Shown: positions 1 through 10,404 of the stretch, piece after piece
Position numbering within the stretch: the first letter of the stretch is position 1
Layout: the number at the start of each line of letters is the position of its first letter
Assembly: GCA_948567375.1 (NCBI GenBank)
Contig: OX419761.1
Location: forward strand, 32,960,243-33,024,242
Length of the DNA: 64,000 bases
Reading direction: 5' to 3'
Origin: Lunularia cruciata
Taxonomy: Eukaryota; Streptophyta; Marchantiopsida; Lunulariales; Lunulariaceae
Notes under the pieces: generated by a model
Database searches by the model: none
What the model was told of the DNA's origin: nothing
Seen by the model: the letters and a program-made list of their open reading frames with translations, nothing else
Position numbers and translations under genes: made by a program

Positions 1-1469
1 AAGATGAACTGTCGGTAAACCTTTTTAGATAAGAATTCCCAGGAATACAAAAGATTACAATAGAGGGTTTCAAATTCCAGACTTTCAGAATTTTACGGGA
101 AATGTGGAATCAGTGGAATATTTTATGGACACCCATACTCAAGGTTTGGTTGAAAATTGAATGGTTCCTCAAAAAATTAAGGTTTAGAAATTTAGTAATA
201 AAATCAAGGTGAATAGATTTTAATTTTATTTAACTGGAGTCTGTAGGATCACCCGTAACCCGGAAAAAGCTACGGGTCATGTTTTCACTCTCCCATAGAA
301 ATATGTATGGCTGCGGACATTTACCGTAATAACTCTCCGTACTCCTCCACGCTACCCGAATAATTTTTACATTCTATCCATAAACTCATTTACAGATTCC
401 TGCAGGTGTTCCCGAAATTTTAAAGTTGAAACGCCCTAGTATCTAGCAAAGGATGATTGGGTTCATGGTTATGAGCTGAGACTTCATAAACTTGACTGTC
501 ATCTCCTGATCACTTTATTTAAATATATCCATAATATCTTTAAATCAAAATTCGATCTCGGTAGTTATTTGGTGTGAAGGCAGAATTGATACCGTGGTTA
601 TTAACCCGCTCCTTCTATTCCTCTCGGAGGTTATTCGTCGTCTTAGCGTCCTGCAGCATCCCTTTATCAAAAGATTTGCTATCACCAACATGACTAACTT
701 ATCATGGATCAGAGTCTCTTACCAAAATAAGAAGCTACAGTACTCCAAGTTTAGCATTGCACGTTCGTACGATACCAAATTTCACTGTTCACCTGCGAGG
801 AGTTGTCAAAGAATGGGAGGCAAGTCTTATTTTGGCGTAATCTTATATATTTCGCTTGTCTATTGTGATTATATGGGTGGAGAGCCGATAGTTATGAACA
901 ACAACGATTCAAGCAACTAGTCGCATGATGACATTGACGCCGCACTTACAGCAGCACTTTTTTTCTCCTCTCTCGGCATTTCTGAGCCAGAATGTTGAAT
1001 CCGAGCAAGTTATCCGAGTCAATAATAGTATACCCCGAAGGAAAAGAAGAAGTATAATGGTCGAAAGAATGGTAGCCAGGGAGGTCGATGGTTGCGGAAT
1101 TCGACGTATCTTCCGCTAGATTCACCGATGAATTGCCTGCTACCTCACCGCTGTCGCCTTTCTTCTTTTCCTCACAAACATTGACTTCTGCAAATCATCA
1201 AAAATTGTGTTTCTTCTGCCTCACTGTTGCAGCTTGTAAATAGAATGTTCAACATGAGTGCCTCATTGACCCTCTAAGCATCGGTTACGAGAGGCACCCT
1301 TAATTTCTCCCTTTCTTCTTGTCTTCGATCTTTTGGTTTCAGATCGATTAGTCAGAAAAATAGGTCTTTGAGAATTCAGTTGTAGAGATGCTTGAAGTCT
1401 TTACAACTATGCCTCGAGGTTGGTATTCAATTGGAATGCCATTGTAACACGCATAGGACAAAGAGAAAG
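1..1469. other. Unassigned sequence, no gene recognised
   Basis: Base composition is more balanced than in the retroelement tracts. Two short plus-strand open stretches (594-920 and 925-1119) have no recognisable motif, no neighbouring splice-compatible exon that I could join to them, and no similarity to anything else in the window. A CTGCAG near 400 could be an intron end, but I cannot build a gene from it. This may be ordinary intergenic DNA next to the LINE insertion that starts at about 1.47 kb. Confidence 0.4.
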
Positions 1470-3380
1470 ATGGGAGGACTCCATCAATCCAAACCGAAGG
1501 AGAATAAAACCTAAAAGGCAAAAGGGAGGAAGGACGACTGCGTAGAAAAAAATGAAGGATGGGAAGACCCATCAAGCAGCACAAGGGAGAGATGGAAAAG
1601 GTAAGACGGGGCTAAGCCCTAATAGAGTCTATATGAGAAATCTGCCCCATTGCACCTAAGATATCCGAGCTATGCAAGTTGTGTGGTTTACAAACAATTG
1701 GAGCATCCAAAGAAGCACCTAGTGTGATTGCTCTCCTATGGATTGTACCAGCCATTGCACTCTATAGAGCAACGGACACACGCTGTCTAAAATATGCTAC
1801 AAAGTATGAGAGTGAGAGTGGTACTCCCTAACGCCTAACATGATAAGCTCTCGTGCACTCCTTGACGAATGTGTCTAACGTTGTGTCCACAGCTCCATAT
1901 AACTCCAAGGCTAGAGGAACAAAGAGGTGACCTCGCTGCATGCCTCTATACTTGGAGACCTTGCGACCTGCTGCCGTGCTCACCGCCCATCCAGTGGGAT
2001 GGGTAATCATTCCCTCCAAAATTGTATTTTGCATAGGGTTTGTAACCATGACATCTGCTACTGTAACCTGATCATCTTAGACCAAGTGTAAGTTTGCCTT
2101 GACACGTGTCATCTGCAAAGCATACGAATGCACTCTCCAAACCAAGTATCCACTCTCACGTGCCATAGCAAACACTATGTCCCTAATAGCATCATGGGTA
2201 GCTATGCTTTGTCCGCCAAAAGAGCACTATGTCATATGGACTGCTACTGCATCTAGTGTAGAACTACACTCACAAGTGAGTAATGAAAATACAGATGAGT
2301 GGACCAAACCTAAGCACAACCTCATCATTATAGAAAAAGTAGTTGGTGCAAGTTGGAATACCCTAATGCACGGTTGAGCTAGGATCCAAGAGCTTGCACC
2401 CTTACCGGAGCAAGAGTGAAGACGTGCTCTAGTAGCCTAAGGAATGGATGACTCAACTAAGAGAGAATGTAGCATATGCTCACATTGTTAACCTTTAGTC
2501 CAATCTGACGATAGTGAAGCAAAAGATGGAAAGTTCTCTTGTGCTTGTGAGGATAGACTTTCTCTTGTCGGCCGCAATAACATCCGGAGAGAAAAGGATC
2601 TCCCTTCCACCTTTGTGACATAAGTCTCCAAGACCGGCCTATCACAACCACAAAACAAGAGGAAAGTAGGGATGAGATGGCTAAAGGTAGAATCTCCTCC
2701 ATAGATAACAAGCCAATCCCTCCACGTGAGATCGGCAAAGTTGCCTGTCTATGTGCCAAATCCCCTATCACACATTCAAATGTCCTTGGTCCAATAATAT
2801 CACCAAAGACTCCCATAATCCTCCTATCAAAGGCTCTTGGACGTTTGTCTATGTGCCAAATCCCCTATTACACATTCAAATGTCCCTGGTCCAATAATAT
2901 CACCAAAGACTCCCATAATCTTCTTATCAAAGGCTCTTAGACGTGATAGGAAGGATGAGGAGGTAGGAATTGTACGGATGAGGTAGGACGGTCAATGAGC
3001 AATACTAGAGGAGAGTATACCAAATGCCACCTACGGATCTCCTAGTAATGGAAGGTCATCCACATGGAGAACATCCTCTACAAGGTAGCGTTTAAGAAGT
3101 GTGTGACAAAATCCTCGGATCCTATTGGCACTCCAAGAACACATAGTCCATCTGTAGATGTGATATACCCCTTTGGAAGCTCAAGGTGGGGAGGAATAAC
3201 TAAAGGGGACCATGCCCTACAATGACACCTTGACTCTAAAGCCTACTAGATGTAGCTCGGTAGTCAAGTGGTCAAAGGCCTGCCTAATCTGATCTTAAGG
3301 GGCCACGATATGTGTATCATCTGCCAAGGAGAGAAATACACAACCTGGCATGGCCAAAGTAGTAGATAGGAGAGCTCTAA
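1470..3380 (-). pseudogene. LINE (non-LTR retrotransposon), 3' half of reverse transcriptase and 3' tail
   Basis: Read on the minus strand this is the second part of a LINE reverse transcriptase whose first part lies at 9004-9690 beyond element A. Just inside 3380 the frame carries the RT catalytic motif LADDTHIVAP (about 3300-3345). Further on come QATLPISRGGIGLLSMEE (about 2690-2760) and the C-terminal piece with LFVPLALELYGAVDTT and FVKECTRAYH (1828-2049), typical of the carboxy end of plant LINE-type RTs. Several frameshifts and stops break it. The 3' untranslated tail (about 1470-1830) matches, inverted, the sequence at 9929-10404, which fixes the end of the family. The copy is 5'-truncated and dead. 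It once encoded the enzyme for target-primed reverse transcription. Confidence 0.8.
2747..2946. repeat. Two tandem 100-bp units inside the LINE
   Basis: The unit beginning GTCTATGTGCC at 2747 is repeated from 2847 with only a few substitutions. The duplication lies in the LINE coding region and duplicates part of the sequence upstream of the QATLPISRGG motif, so it would insert extra residues or shift the frame. It looks like a local tandem duplication within this copy. Confidence 0.85.
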
Positions 3381-3806
3381 GGTCATAATATGGAGTTTAG
3401 TGACAAAGTTAGTAAGGAAAACAAAGTAGCAAATAAGACAAATTAGCCTAGAATATTCTAGAAGTATCTAAGAAGCTTCTTGAGCAACTTCTAGGCTAGC
3501 TTAGCTTGCACCTCAAGTAAGTAGCTTCTAAAAGAAAGCTTCTAGAAGCTTCCAACTAGCTTAGCTTGCATGCCAATTAAGCGACTTCTAGAAGGAAGCT
3601 TCTTGAGAAGATTCCTAGTTAACTTGGCTTGCACTCTAAGAAAGCGGCTTGAGGAAGCTTCTTGAGAAGCGTCTCAAGGGCCTTGTATGCTACCTTTAAA
3701 TACCAAAGCCAAAGGTCATGCTAGGCATTAAGAGTTTTCTCTCATTCAAGTGTCCCAATGTGATCTTCCATTCTCCTATTTCTCTCCTCGGTCTTGGACT
3801 TTTACA
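3381..3806 (+). repeat. 5' LTR of element A
   Basis: The start is set by the target duplication TCTAA ending at 3380, the end by TTTTACA directly before the primer-binding site. It is longer than the 3' LTR (8635-9003), mainly because of extra copies of an internal unit of about 65 bp beginning TAGCTTAGCTTGCA and containing AGCTTCTAGAAGCTTCC. One of these gives an alternating TTC-nn-GAA-nn-TTC array (3540-3552), the pattern of a heat-shock element. The sequence before CTATAAATACC in the 3' LTR copy suggests a TATA box. Confidence 0.88.
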
Positions 3807-3807
3807 T

Positions 3808-3819
3808 TGGTATCAGAGC
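3808..3819 (+). other. Primer-binding site, initiator tRNA-Met
   Basis: TGGTATCAGAGC begins two bases after the 5' LTR end. It is complementary to the 3' end of plant initiator tRNA-Met, the usual primer for minus-strand synthesis in plant Ty3/gypsy and Ty1/copia elements. Confidence 0.92.
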
Positions 3820-4199
3820 AAGAATGGGATAGTGGGAATCTATGGAACACCAAATCCACTTCCGCCAAACCATTGGGATTTTTGTGTCCAGATATTACCC
3901 AAGCATCATTTCACACAATTCATTACCTTGCGCTTTGGACAAGATTTTTTGCATATGATCACCTTGTTTGAGGAAACCTTGATACTTCCGGTTGTAACTT
4001 ATGGAGAACGGTGGATCAATTGCATCTATATGTTAATAAATTAGATAAATTGGGAGTAGTGGGATAGAGTAGTCGTCATGGTGACAATATCGGACATTAT
4101 CCTTACAATGTAGTAACAAATTGAGCACCTTACTCGATTGTTGGATGACTGAGACCAACAACAACAAGAATACATAGAGAGTGAACCAATTCGAGACAA

Positions 4200-5030
4200 A
4201 GAAGATTGCAAGGTGTTTGAAGGCAAGAACTTGGCAAGGTGTTTGAAGGAAAGAACTTGGCCCAAGGTGTTTCAAGGCAAGAATCTTCTAGTGGATAATT
4301 TTGTATTTGATTGCAAACGTTATTTTGAAGCCACTAATCTTCAAAATGAACAGAAATAAATTCTCTTGGCTTTTAGCCAATTGGATGGTGTAGCAAAACT
4401 TTGGTGGCAATTTTGAGTGAAGTGAGCTGAACCACAGATTATTGCACCAATTTTGACATGGGTAGAATTCAAGAATGCAATACTTAGCCGATTTCAAATT
4501 ATAAATGCCACCTGAGCCACACAAGATAAATTAGCGGAGTTGATGCAGATTGGCTCTATAAGGAGCTAGATCACACAATTTCAAAACATCATCATGCAAA
4601 TCTAGATATACAAGAAGGTGAAGTTCTAGATTGATTTGTATGGGAATTGAGTCCCAAACCAAATTGGAGGTGACCATGCGAGAACCAAAAAATGTGGAAG
4701 AAGCCATGCAATTGGTTGAGCGCTTTGATTCCTTGGTTGCAATAACATGATCTTGATCTTGACCTTGACCTACACAAAGCCCACCAATACACTACACACA
4801 GGTGGAAGAACCGGCACCAATGGAGATTGATGCTATCCTATAGAGACCACTTGGTACATTGGATAAAGAAAGATTGTGACAAAATGGGGGTTGTTTTTTT
4901 GTCGCCAAGTTGGATATAACATTGTTGAATAATGTCCACTTAGGAATGTGCGACCTTGACAAGTTGCCCAAATGGAGTTTGTGGAAAAAAATGATCAAGA
5001 AAATAAGGAATCCCAATAGGAGATTTTGAG
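4200..5030 (+). pseudogene. gag remnant of element A
   Basis: Interrupted frames give FEGKNL, then ILLAFSQLDGVAKLWWQF, the usual capsid-region pattern of chromovirus Gag (an all-helical domain ending near a Trp-Trp or Trp-Tyr pair). The same peptide pattern occurs in element B at 41.28-41.45 kb. Near 4205-4285 a 28-nt stretch, CAAGGTGTTTGAAGGCAAGAA and variants, is repeated three times, duplicating the FEGKNL segment. There are many stops. No zinc knuckle could be traced with confidence. Confidence 0.7.
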
Positions 5031-5084
5031 CCACCTACTAAGAGCTTGGTTAGTTCTAATGGGATTGAAAGCTCAACCTTTGCA

Positions 5085-5420
5085 AGTTTGCTTCACTTGT
5101 AAGGTACAATATCTAATTGGGGTTGTAGGATTTTGGTTGATATTGAAAGTTCAAAGAATTTCATGTCTATGCAAGTAGCAAAGGAATTGAGTATTCCTAT
5201 CAAGTCGATGATTGGAAGTAGATTGATGATTGTGGATGGTAGAAAAGATTTTGCATTCCATACCTCGCATCCTATTATCTTTAAGATTGCGAAGGAGTAT
5301 TTGGAGTGTATGAGATTTGTAGTGGCACCTCTACACTATGATGCATTTTAGGACTACCTTAGCTTGAACGTCATAAAGTTCAATTTGACTGGACTTGATG
5401 ACCAATTCAAGTACAACACC
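5085..5420 (+). pseudogene. Aspartic protease remnant of element A
   Basis: The frame beginning ILVDIESSKNFMSMQVAKEL corresponds to the retropepsin active-site region, where a working copy would have Asp-Ser/Thr-Gly-Ala. Here the Gly and Ala positions are altered, so the enzyme is dead. The downstream VVAPLHYDAF and LSLNVIKF match the flap and the Leu-Gly-x-Pro-Trp-Leu region in degraded form. The homologous stretch of element B is at 42.12-42.40 kb. Confidence 0.7.
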
Positions 5421-5689
5421 AAGGTATGAATTCTGATTAGGTTGTCTGGCACCTTTGAGTAAGACACCTAAGAATAGTCAGTCCCAAGATAGGAATTTTG
5501 TCGGGAAGGTAGCCATAGAGCATACCTTGAAGGGAGAGGAGTCCCAAGATGGGAAGTTTGCTAGAAAGGCAACCAAGGAGCAAGCTTTGCAGAGAGATGA
5601 GTCCTTAGATGGGAAGTTTATTAGTGAAACAGCCATAGAGCAAGCTTTGGAGGAAGATAAGTTTGTTTTTGTAGTGTGGATCAAGCCGA

Positions 5690-6710
5690 TTGCACAACGA
5701 CATTGGGGAAGGCAAAGAGATTCATCAAGCAATGGTTGATCAGATAGTTCAAGAGTTTGCGGATGTGTTTTCAAATGATCTGGCGAAGGGATTACCCTCC
5801 AATCATGGAATGCACTTCAAGATTGAGTTATTTCCAATGAGTACTCCAATGAGTAGACCAATCTATCGGCTCTCACTAAAGGAGTTGGAGGAGTTGAAAA
5901 TAACACTTATAGAATTTTTGGAGAAGGACTTCATATGACATAGTACCTCTCCTTGGGAAGCACCAATACTATTTATTCCAAAGAAGGATGGAGGACTTTA
6001 TTTCGTATTGATTATTGTGTGCTCAATAAGCAAACAATGAAGAATGCATATCCATTGCCTCATATTGATGACTTGCTTGATCAATTGAGTGGAGCACAAT
6101 ACTTTTCCAAGCTAGATCTTTGTAGTGGATATTGGAAAATCACCATTGATAGAGAGGATGTGCAAAAGACTACCTTTTGCACAAGGTATGGGCATTTTGA
6201 GTAGAAAGTTCTACCTTTAGGGCTCACTAATGCTCCAACAGTCTTCATGGATCAGATGCATTAGGTGTTAGATGGACTATTGGATTGGTACATGGTGGTG
6301 TTCTTGGATGATATCTTAATCTATAGCACGATAGAGGCAAAACACGTGAATCACTTGCAAGAAATCCTAAGATGACTACAATAATGAAAATTTTATTGCA
6401 AGAAGTCAAAGTGCCTTTTGGCAAAAGGAAGTTACCTTCTTGGGTCACAAGATCTCATCAAAGGGGATCAAGATAGAAGAGGAGAAAATCAGGCCATTAC
6501 TGATTGGCCCACTCTAAAGGATGCTACATAAGTACAGGCATTTAATGGGTTGGCTAGTTTTTACCGATGATTCATCCATTATTATGCTCATGTGGCTGCA
6601 CCATTGACTGACCTCTTGGAGAAGGACTCAAGCTTCTAGTGGACCACCAAGCACAAAGAAGAATTCTAGAAGTTGAAACATATGGTGTCTTCAAGATCCA
6701 CTCTTCAACC
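5690..6710 (+). pseudogene. Reverse transcriptase remnant of element A
   Basis: The domain opens with MVDQIVQEFADVF and proceeds through FKIELFPMSTP, SRPIYRLS, the palm segments [20 protein letters not shown] and [11 protein letters not shown], and the catalytic VVFLDDILIYS (about 6296-6330), which keeps the two catalytic Asp residues. It ends with EVTFLGHKIS. Frameshifts and several stops separate the pieces. The order and motifs are those of Ty3/gypsy RT. A working enzyme would copy the genomic RNA in cytoplasmic particles. Confidence 0.88.
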
Positions 6711-6724
6711 AGATGATCCTCAAC

Positions 6725-7120
6725 TACCTTATGTGGTTGATTTTGATGCTTCAAACTTTGCAATTGGAGCCGTGTTGTAACAAGAATTCCCAGATGGACT
6801 ACATCCCATTGCCTTTGTGTCTTGCTGACTCAATACGGCTAAAAGAAACTACTCTACTCAAGATTGAGAACAACCTAGAATGGTATATGCCACTAAGGTA
6901 TGGGGCATTACCTCTTGGGGAAACAAGTTATCATGCATACTGATCATAAACTATTGTTGCAAACCTTACACTTGGAACACATGAAGAGTCAACATCATTG
7001 ATGGGAGGAACAACTCTAATTGTTTGACATCCAACTTGAGTACAAACCAGGTCTGTTCAACACCATCCTTGATGCTTTATCACGACAACCTAATTTGAAG
7101 TCTCTTCCTTTCATCATAAC
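6725..7120 (+). pseudogene. RNase H remnant of element A
   Basis: VDFDASNFAIGAVL gives the first catalytic Asp of the retroelement RNase H, followed by LHPIAFVS and, near the end, LEYKPGLFNTILDALSRQP, the usual linker into integrase. Several stops and a frame change interrupt it. It follows directly on the RT, as expected for the pol order. Confidence 0.8.
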
Positions 7121-7329
7121 GGCAATTACGATGGTGTCAATTGACTCCAAAATGAGTTTCAATCAACTTTACAACAAGATCCCTTCTTCCAAATGGTACA
7201 TGGTCACCTTACAACATGCGACAAAGAGCACAACACCTTCTCCATCAAGGAAGGCCTTCTATTCCATGAGGACCGGATCTATGTTCCAGCCAAAGGTGAT
7301 CTTTGACTTGTGCGCCTTTAAGAAGTCTA

Positions 7330-7990
7330 TGATTTACCCATAGTTGGTCACATGGGTGTGGACAAGACCTTGGGTACCCTCCAACGCCGATGGTGGTGGC
7401 CCAACATGACGCAAGATGTTTGAGAATTTGTCCAATCATATGAGAGCTACCAATGTAACAAGGCCAACAACCAAAAGCCAAGTAGACTCCTTCAACCACT
7501 CGCCATTCCAGTCGCTCAATGGGAGCATGTGAGCTTGGATCTCATCACATCCTTGCCCAAGACAAAGCAAGGACATACAAAAATTGTGGTGTTTGTGGAT
7601 AAGCTTAGTAAGAAAATCCACTTGGCACCAACCTGTGATACCCTGGATGCTCCAAACCTTAACACAAATCTACTTTGACAATGTCTTCAAGCATCATGGG
7701 ATGCCACATGTACTCATCTCCAACCACGATCCTTGATTTACCGAGAAGTTTTGGCAATCACTCTTCTAGATACTTGGCACCAAGCTTGCTTTGTCCATGG
7801 CCTATCCTACCCAAACTGATGGGCAAATTGAACGTGCAAATCATAAATTGGAGGATATGTTGTGTGCTTTTGTCAATGTCCATCATACCAATTGGGATGA
7901 ATGTCTTGTAGCTGCAGAATTTGCCTACAACAATTCCAAATAGGCAAGCACCAGATTTTCTCCTTTCTTTCTCAATTTTGCCAAGATCCA
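7330..7990 (+). pseudogene. Integrase remnant of element A
   Basis: The HHCC-like segment (VGHMGVDKTLGTLQRRWWWP), then EHVSLDLITSLPKTKQGHT with the first catalytic Asp, FHHHGMPH-type sequence with the second Asp changed to Asn (SNHDP), and TQTDGQIERANHKLED with the catalytic Glu retained. AYNNS and STRFSPFFL mark the end of the core. The loss of the second acidic residue and several stops show that it is inactive. Confidence 0.82.
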
Positions 7991-8424
7991 CTTGTTCCAA
8001 ATTCTCTTCTTGCTCCTCTTCCATCTCAGGTTCCTCATACTTCAACATTCTTGACCACTATATCACAATCTCTCCAATAAGCCAAATCTCACCTCCTTGT
8101 TGCTCAGAATTGTCAAAAAAATATACAAACCACCATCATCGTGATCTCACCTTTGAAGTCATGCTATCAAGTCATGCTATCCTCTAGTAACCTCCTTCTC
8201 ACACTTGATACTCAAGTTTGTAAACTTGCCCCTAATAGGATAAGACCCTTTGATGTCACCCAAATTGTCTCTCTTATTGCTTATCAACTTGCCTTGCCTT
8301 GCCTTATCACATGCGTATCTATCCTATCTTTCATGTTTCCAAGTTGAAACCCTTTGTTCCTAACCCCTTTTCCTTTTCCTCTTGAATCCAACTTCCTCCT
8401 CCTCTTGTCCCTATCAATGATCAT

Positions 8425-8606
8425 GAGGAGTATGAAGTTGATCGTATCCTTGCGTGTTGCCATATTCAATGAGACCGTCGACAACATACGGAGTACAAGG
8501 TCCTCTGGAAAGGGTATCCACTTCATGATGCCTCATGGGAACCTCTTTCTCACCTCCAAAATGCACAAACGGCCATCAAGGAGTTCAAAGCTTCACTGGC
8601 AATGAG
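8425..8606 (+). pseudogene. Chromodomain at the C-terminus of integrase (element A)
   Basis: The frame EEYEVDRILACCHIQ, one stop, then EYKVLWKGYPLHDASWEP and LQNAQTAIKEF is a chromodomain with its aromatic positions and the Trp-Lys-Gly-Tyr core intact. Chromodomains of this type direct integration of plant chromoviruses to methylated-histone chromatin. The presence of this module identifies the clade. One in-frame stop breaks it. Confidence 0.88.
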
Positions 8607-8634
8607 GACGTCACAAACTAGTCGTGAGGGAATA

Positions 8635-9003
8635 TGTGACAATATGGAGTTTAGCGATTAAGTTAATAAGGCTAACAAAGTAGAAAATAAGACAAATTAA
8701 CCTAAAATATTCCAAAAGTATCTAGGAAGCTTCTTGGGCAGCAGCTTCACGACTAGCTTAGCTTGCACATCAAGTAAGTAGCTTCAAGAAGGAAGCTTCT
8801 TGAGAAGCTTCCTAGTTAACTTGGCTTGCACTCTAAGAAAGCGGCTCAAGGAAGCTTCTTCAGAAGCTTCACAAGGGCTTTGTATGCCACCTATAAATAC
8901 CAAAGCCAAAGCTCATGCTAGGCATTGCGAGTTTTCTCTCATTCAAGTGTCCCAATGTGAGCTTCTATTCTCCTATTTCTCTCCTCGGTCTTGGACTTTT
9001 ACA
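8635..9003 (+). repeat. 3' LTR of element A
   Basis: It begins TGTGACAATATGG and ends TTTTACA immediately before the target duplication TCTAA (9004-9008). It has fewer internal 65-bp units than the 5' LTR. CTATAAATACC near 8890 is a plausible TATA box. Confidence 0.9.
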
Positions 9004-9690
9004 TCTAAAGTGAGCCATGGAAAATAAAGGTCCCCCTAAAGGATCCGCCTGATGTGTACCAACAGTTGACTCCAAGACAATGACTCCTTCCTATGAACCA
9101 CCATGTTGGTAGTAAAGGGAAGCAAAACACCATGAAAAGACCGCACAAAAGGAATAAGACTCGCCAAGGATCCACCAGCCTCCCTAAGCTCTCTAAAGAT
9201 GCATGCCCATAAGATGTTATTAAAAGCATTTACAACATCCACCTATAGGACGACCCAATCCAGATGGACATCTAGGAGTGCCCTAATGCCTAAAGATATA
9301 TCCTCATATCCTGTAGGTGTAGCTACTCCAAACTGATGTGGATTGAGGTGCTATCGAAAGTGAGAATGATACTGAAGGACAATGATATGATTGACCAAAT
9401 GCAAAAAGATTTCTCCAATAGCAATCAGTCTAATGCCTCCTATATTCTTCTCCATAGTGAGAAATAAACTAGCACTTGACACCAAACTAATAGACATATG
9501 AATGTCTCCTTTTACTATTGTTACAACCATCTAAAACAATTTGGTAAAACTACTAAAAGGATCATCTACTTGAAAGTAATCACTAAGGTGTTCATAAAAC
9601 CTCATGAAGAAAGGCAACAAACCTCATGAAGAAAGGCGAGGAGTAATATACAATACTTGTGCAAAAAGTGAACTATCAAGACATAAAAAA
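9004..9690 (-). pseudogene. LINE reverse transcriptase, N-terminal and palm part
   Basis: On the minus strand this carries KNIGGIRLIAIGEIF, PHQFGVATPTGYED, then VDVVNAFNN (RT motif A with its Asp), FRELREAGG and PFVRSFHG. It finishes at the element A boundary with a motif-B sequence (QADPLGGPLFSMAH after one frameshift). The continuation is at 3380 and below. In this non-LTR family the order A, B, then LADD is exactly what results when element A is removed. Stops and frameshifts make it a pseudogene, and its 5' end is missing. Confidence 0.87.
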
Positions 9691-9701
9691 TTACTTTGAT
9701 T

Positions 9702-9801
9702 GATAATCTAAGATCTCTAATGGTAATCCCTCTAATGCTATAGGATTTAATGATAGTCTAAGATCTCTAGTGGTAATCCCTCTAATGCTATAGGATGTAG
9801 T
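9702..9801. repeat. Two tandem 50-bp units
   Basis: GATAATCTAAGATCTCTAAT at 9702 starts a unit repeated from 9752 with a handful of differences. It lies at the truncated 5' side of the minus-strand LINE, between it and the second LINE piece. No function is apparent. Confidence 0.85.
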
Positions 9802-9858
9802 GATCACACAGAAGAAATAATCAAAATGGAACTCGATACTAAAAGATTTACCCCCATG

Positions 9859-10404
9859 TCCTTGTAGTGCTTGATTGGGTCTTGCCATCCTTCTTGTTAG
9901 CACAAGCGGTCGCCTTCCCTTTCTTCCCTTCCTCTAGCCTTGGAGTTATATGGAGCGATAGACACAACATTTGACATATTTGTCAGGGAGTGCACGAGAA
10001 CTTATCATATTAGGCGTCAGTGGTACCACTCTCACTCTCATACTTTGTAGCATATTTTAGACATCGTGTATCCATTGTTCTATAGAGTGCAATGGTTGGT
10101 GCAATCCATAGGAGAGTAATCACATTAGGTGATGTTTCTTCATATGCTCTAGTTGTGTGTGGACGGTACGACTTGCATAGCTCGGATGTCTTAGGTGCGT
10201 TAGGGCAGATTTCTCATATAGACTCTATTGGGGCTTAGCCCCATGTTACCTTTTTTTCTCTTCCTTGTACGGCTTGATGGGGTCTTCCCATCCTTCGTTT
10301 TTCCTATGCGGTCGCCTTTCTTCTCTAAGAGCATAGTCATGATGGGGTCTTCCCATCCTTCGTTTTTCCTATGCGGTCGCCTTTCTTCTCTAAGAGCATA
10401 GTCA
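9859..10404 (+). mobile_element. Second LINE fragment, 3' end with repeated tail units
   Basis: From about 9929 the plus strand reads the same LINE C-terminus as 1828-2049 (PLALELYGAIDTTFDIFV, then RECTRTYHIRR) and the same 3' untranslated sequence, in the opposite orientation to the first copy. It is flanked by copies of a tail unit (9859-9926, 10262-10339, 10340-10404) built around GATGGGGTCTTCCCATC, which can fold as a short hairpin, followed by CCTATGCGGTCGCC. A LINE ending in repeated tail units, not poly(A), would explain the arrangement. It is a fragment, not a gene. Confidence 0.75.
10275..10404. repeat. Two identical or near-identical 65-bp tandem units (LINE tail)
   Basis: The unit starting TGATGGGGTCTTCCCATCC at 10275 is repeated exactly or almost exactly from 10340 to 10404. 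Each unit holds the GATGGG/CCCATC inverted repeat. Identity this high implies a recent duplication compared with the surrounding decayed elements. Confidence 0.92.

Larger units (their letters stand above)
3381..9003 (+). mobile_element. Element A: Ty3/gypsy chromovirus inserted in the LINE
   Basis: The element is bounded by related LTRs (3381-3806 and 8635-9003) and flanked by the 5-bp target duplication TCTAA (3376-3380 and 9004-9008). Removing it rejoins the LINE reading frame between the RT motif-B region and the LADD motif, which confirms both ends. Internal order on the plus strand is primer-binding site, gag, protease, RT, RNase H, integrase and chromodomain, the classic chromovirus order. 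All domains carry stops and frameshifts, so it is non-autonomous. The two LTRs differ in length and by many substitutions, so the insertion is old. It belongs to the same family as element B and the LTR scrap at 22.6-22.9 kb. Confidence 0.92.

Noticed and set aside
594-1119. Two plus-strand ORFs of 108 and 64 codons as small genes
   Set aside because: No motif, no homologous pattern, no splice context; lengths are compatible with chance.
1470-10404. Inverted similarity of 1.5-1.9 kb and 9.9-10.4 kb as terminal inverted repeats of one large DNA transposon
   Set aside because: Both segments are LINE 3' ends (FVKECTRAYH and RECTRTYHIRR coding, same tail), so they are two LINE copies in opposite orientation, not TIRs.
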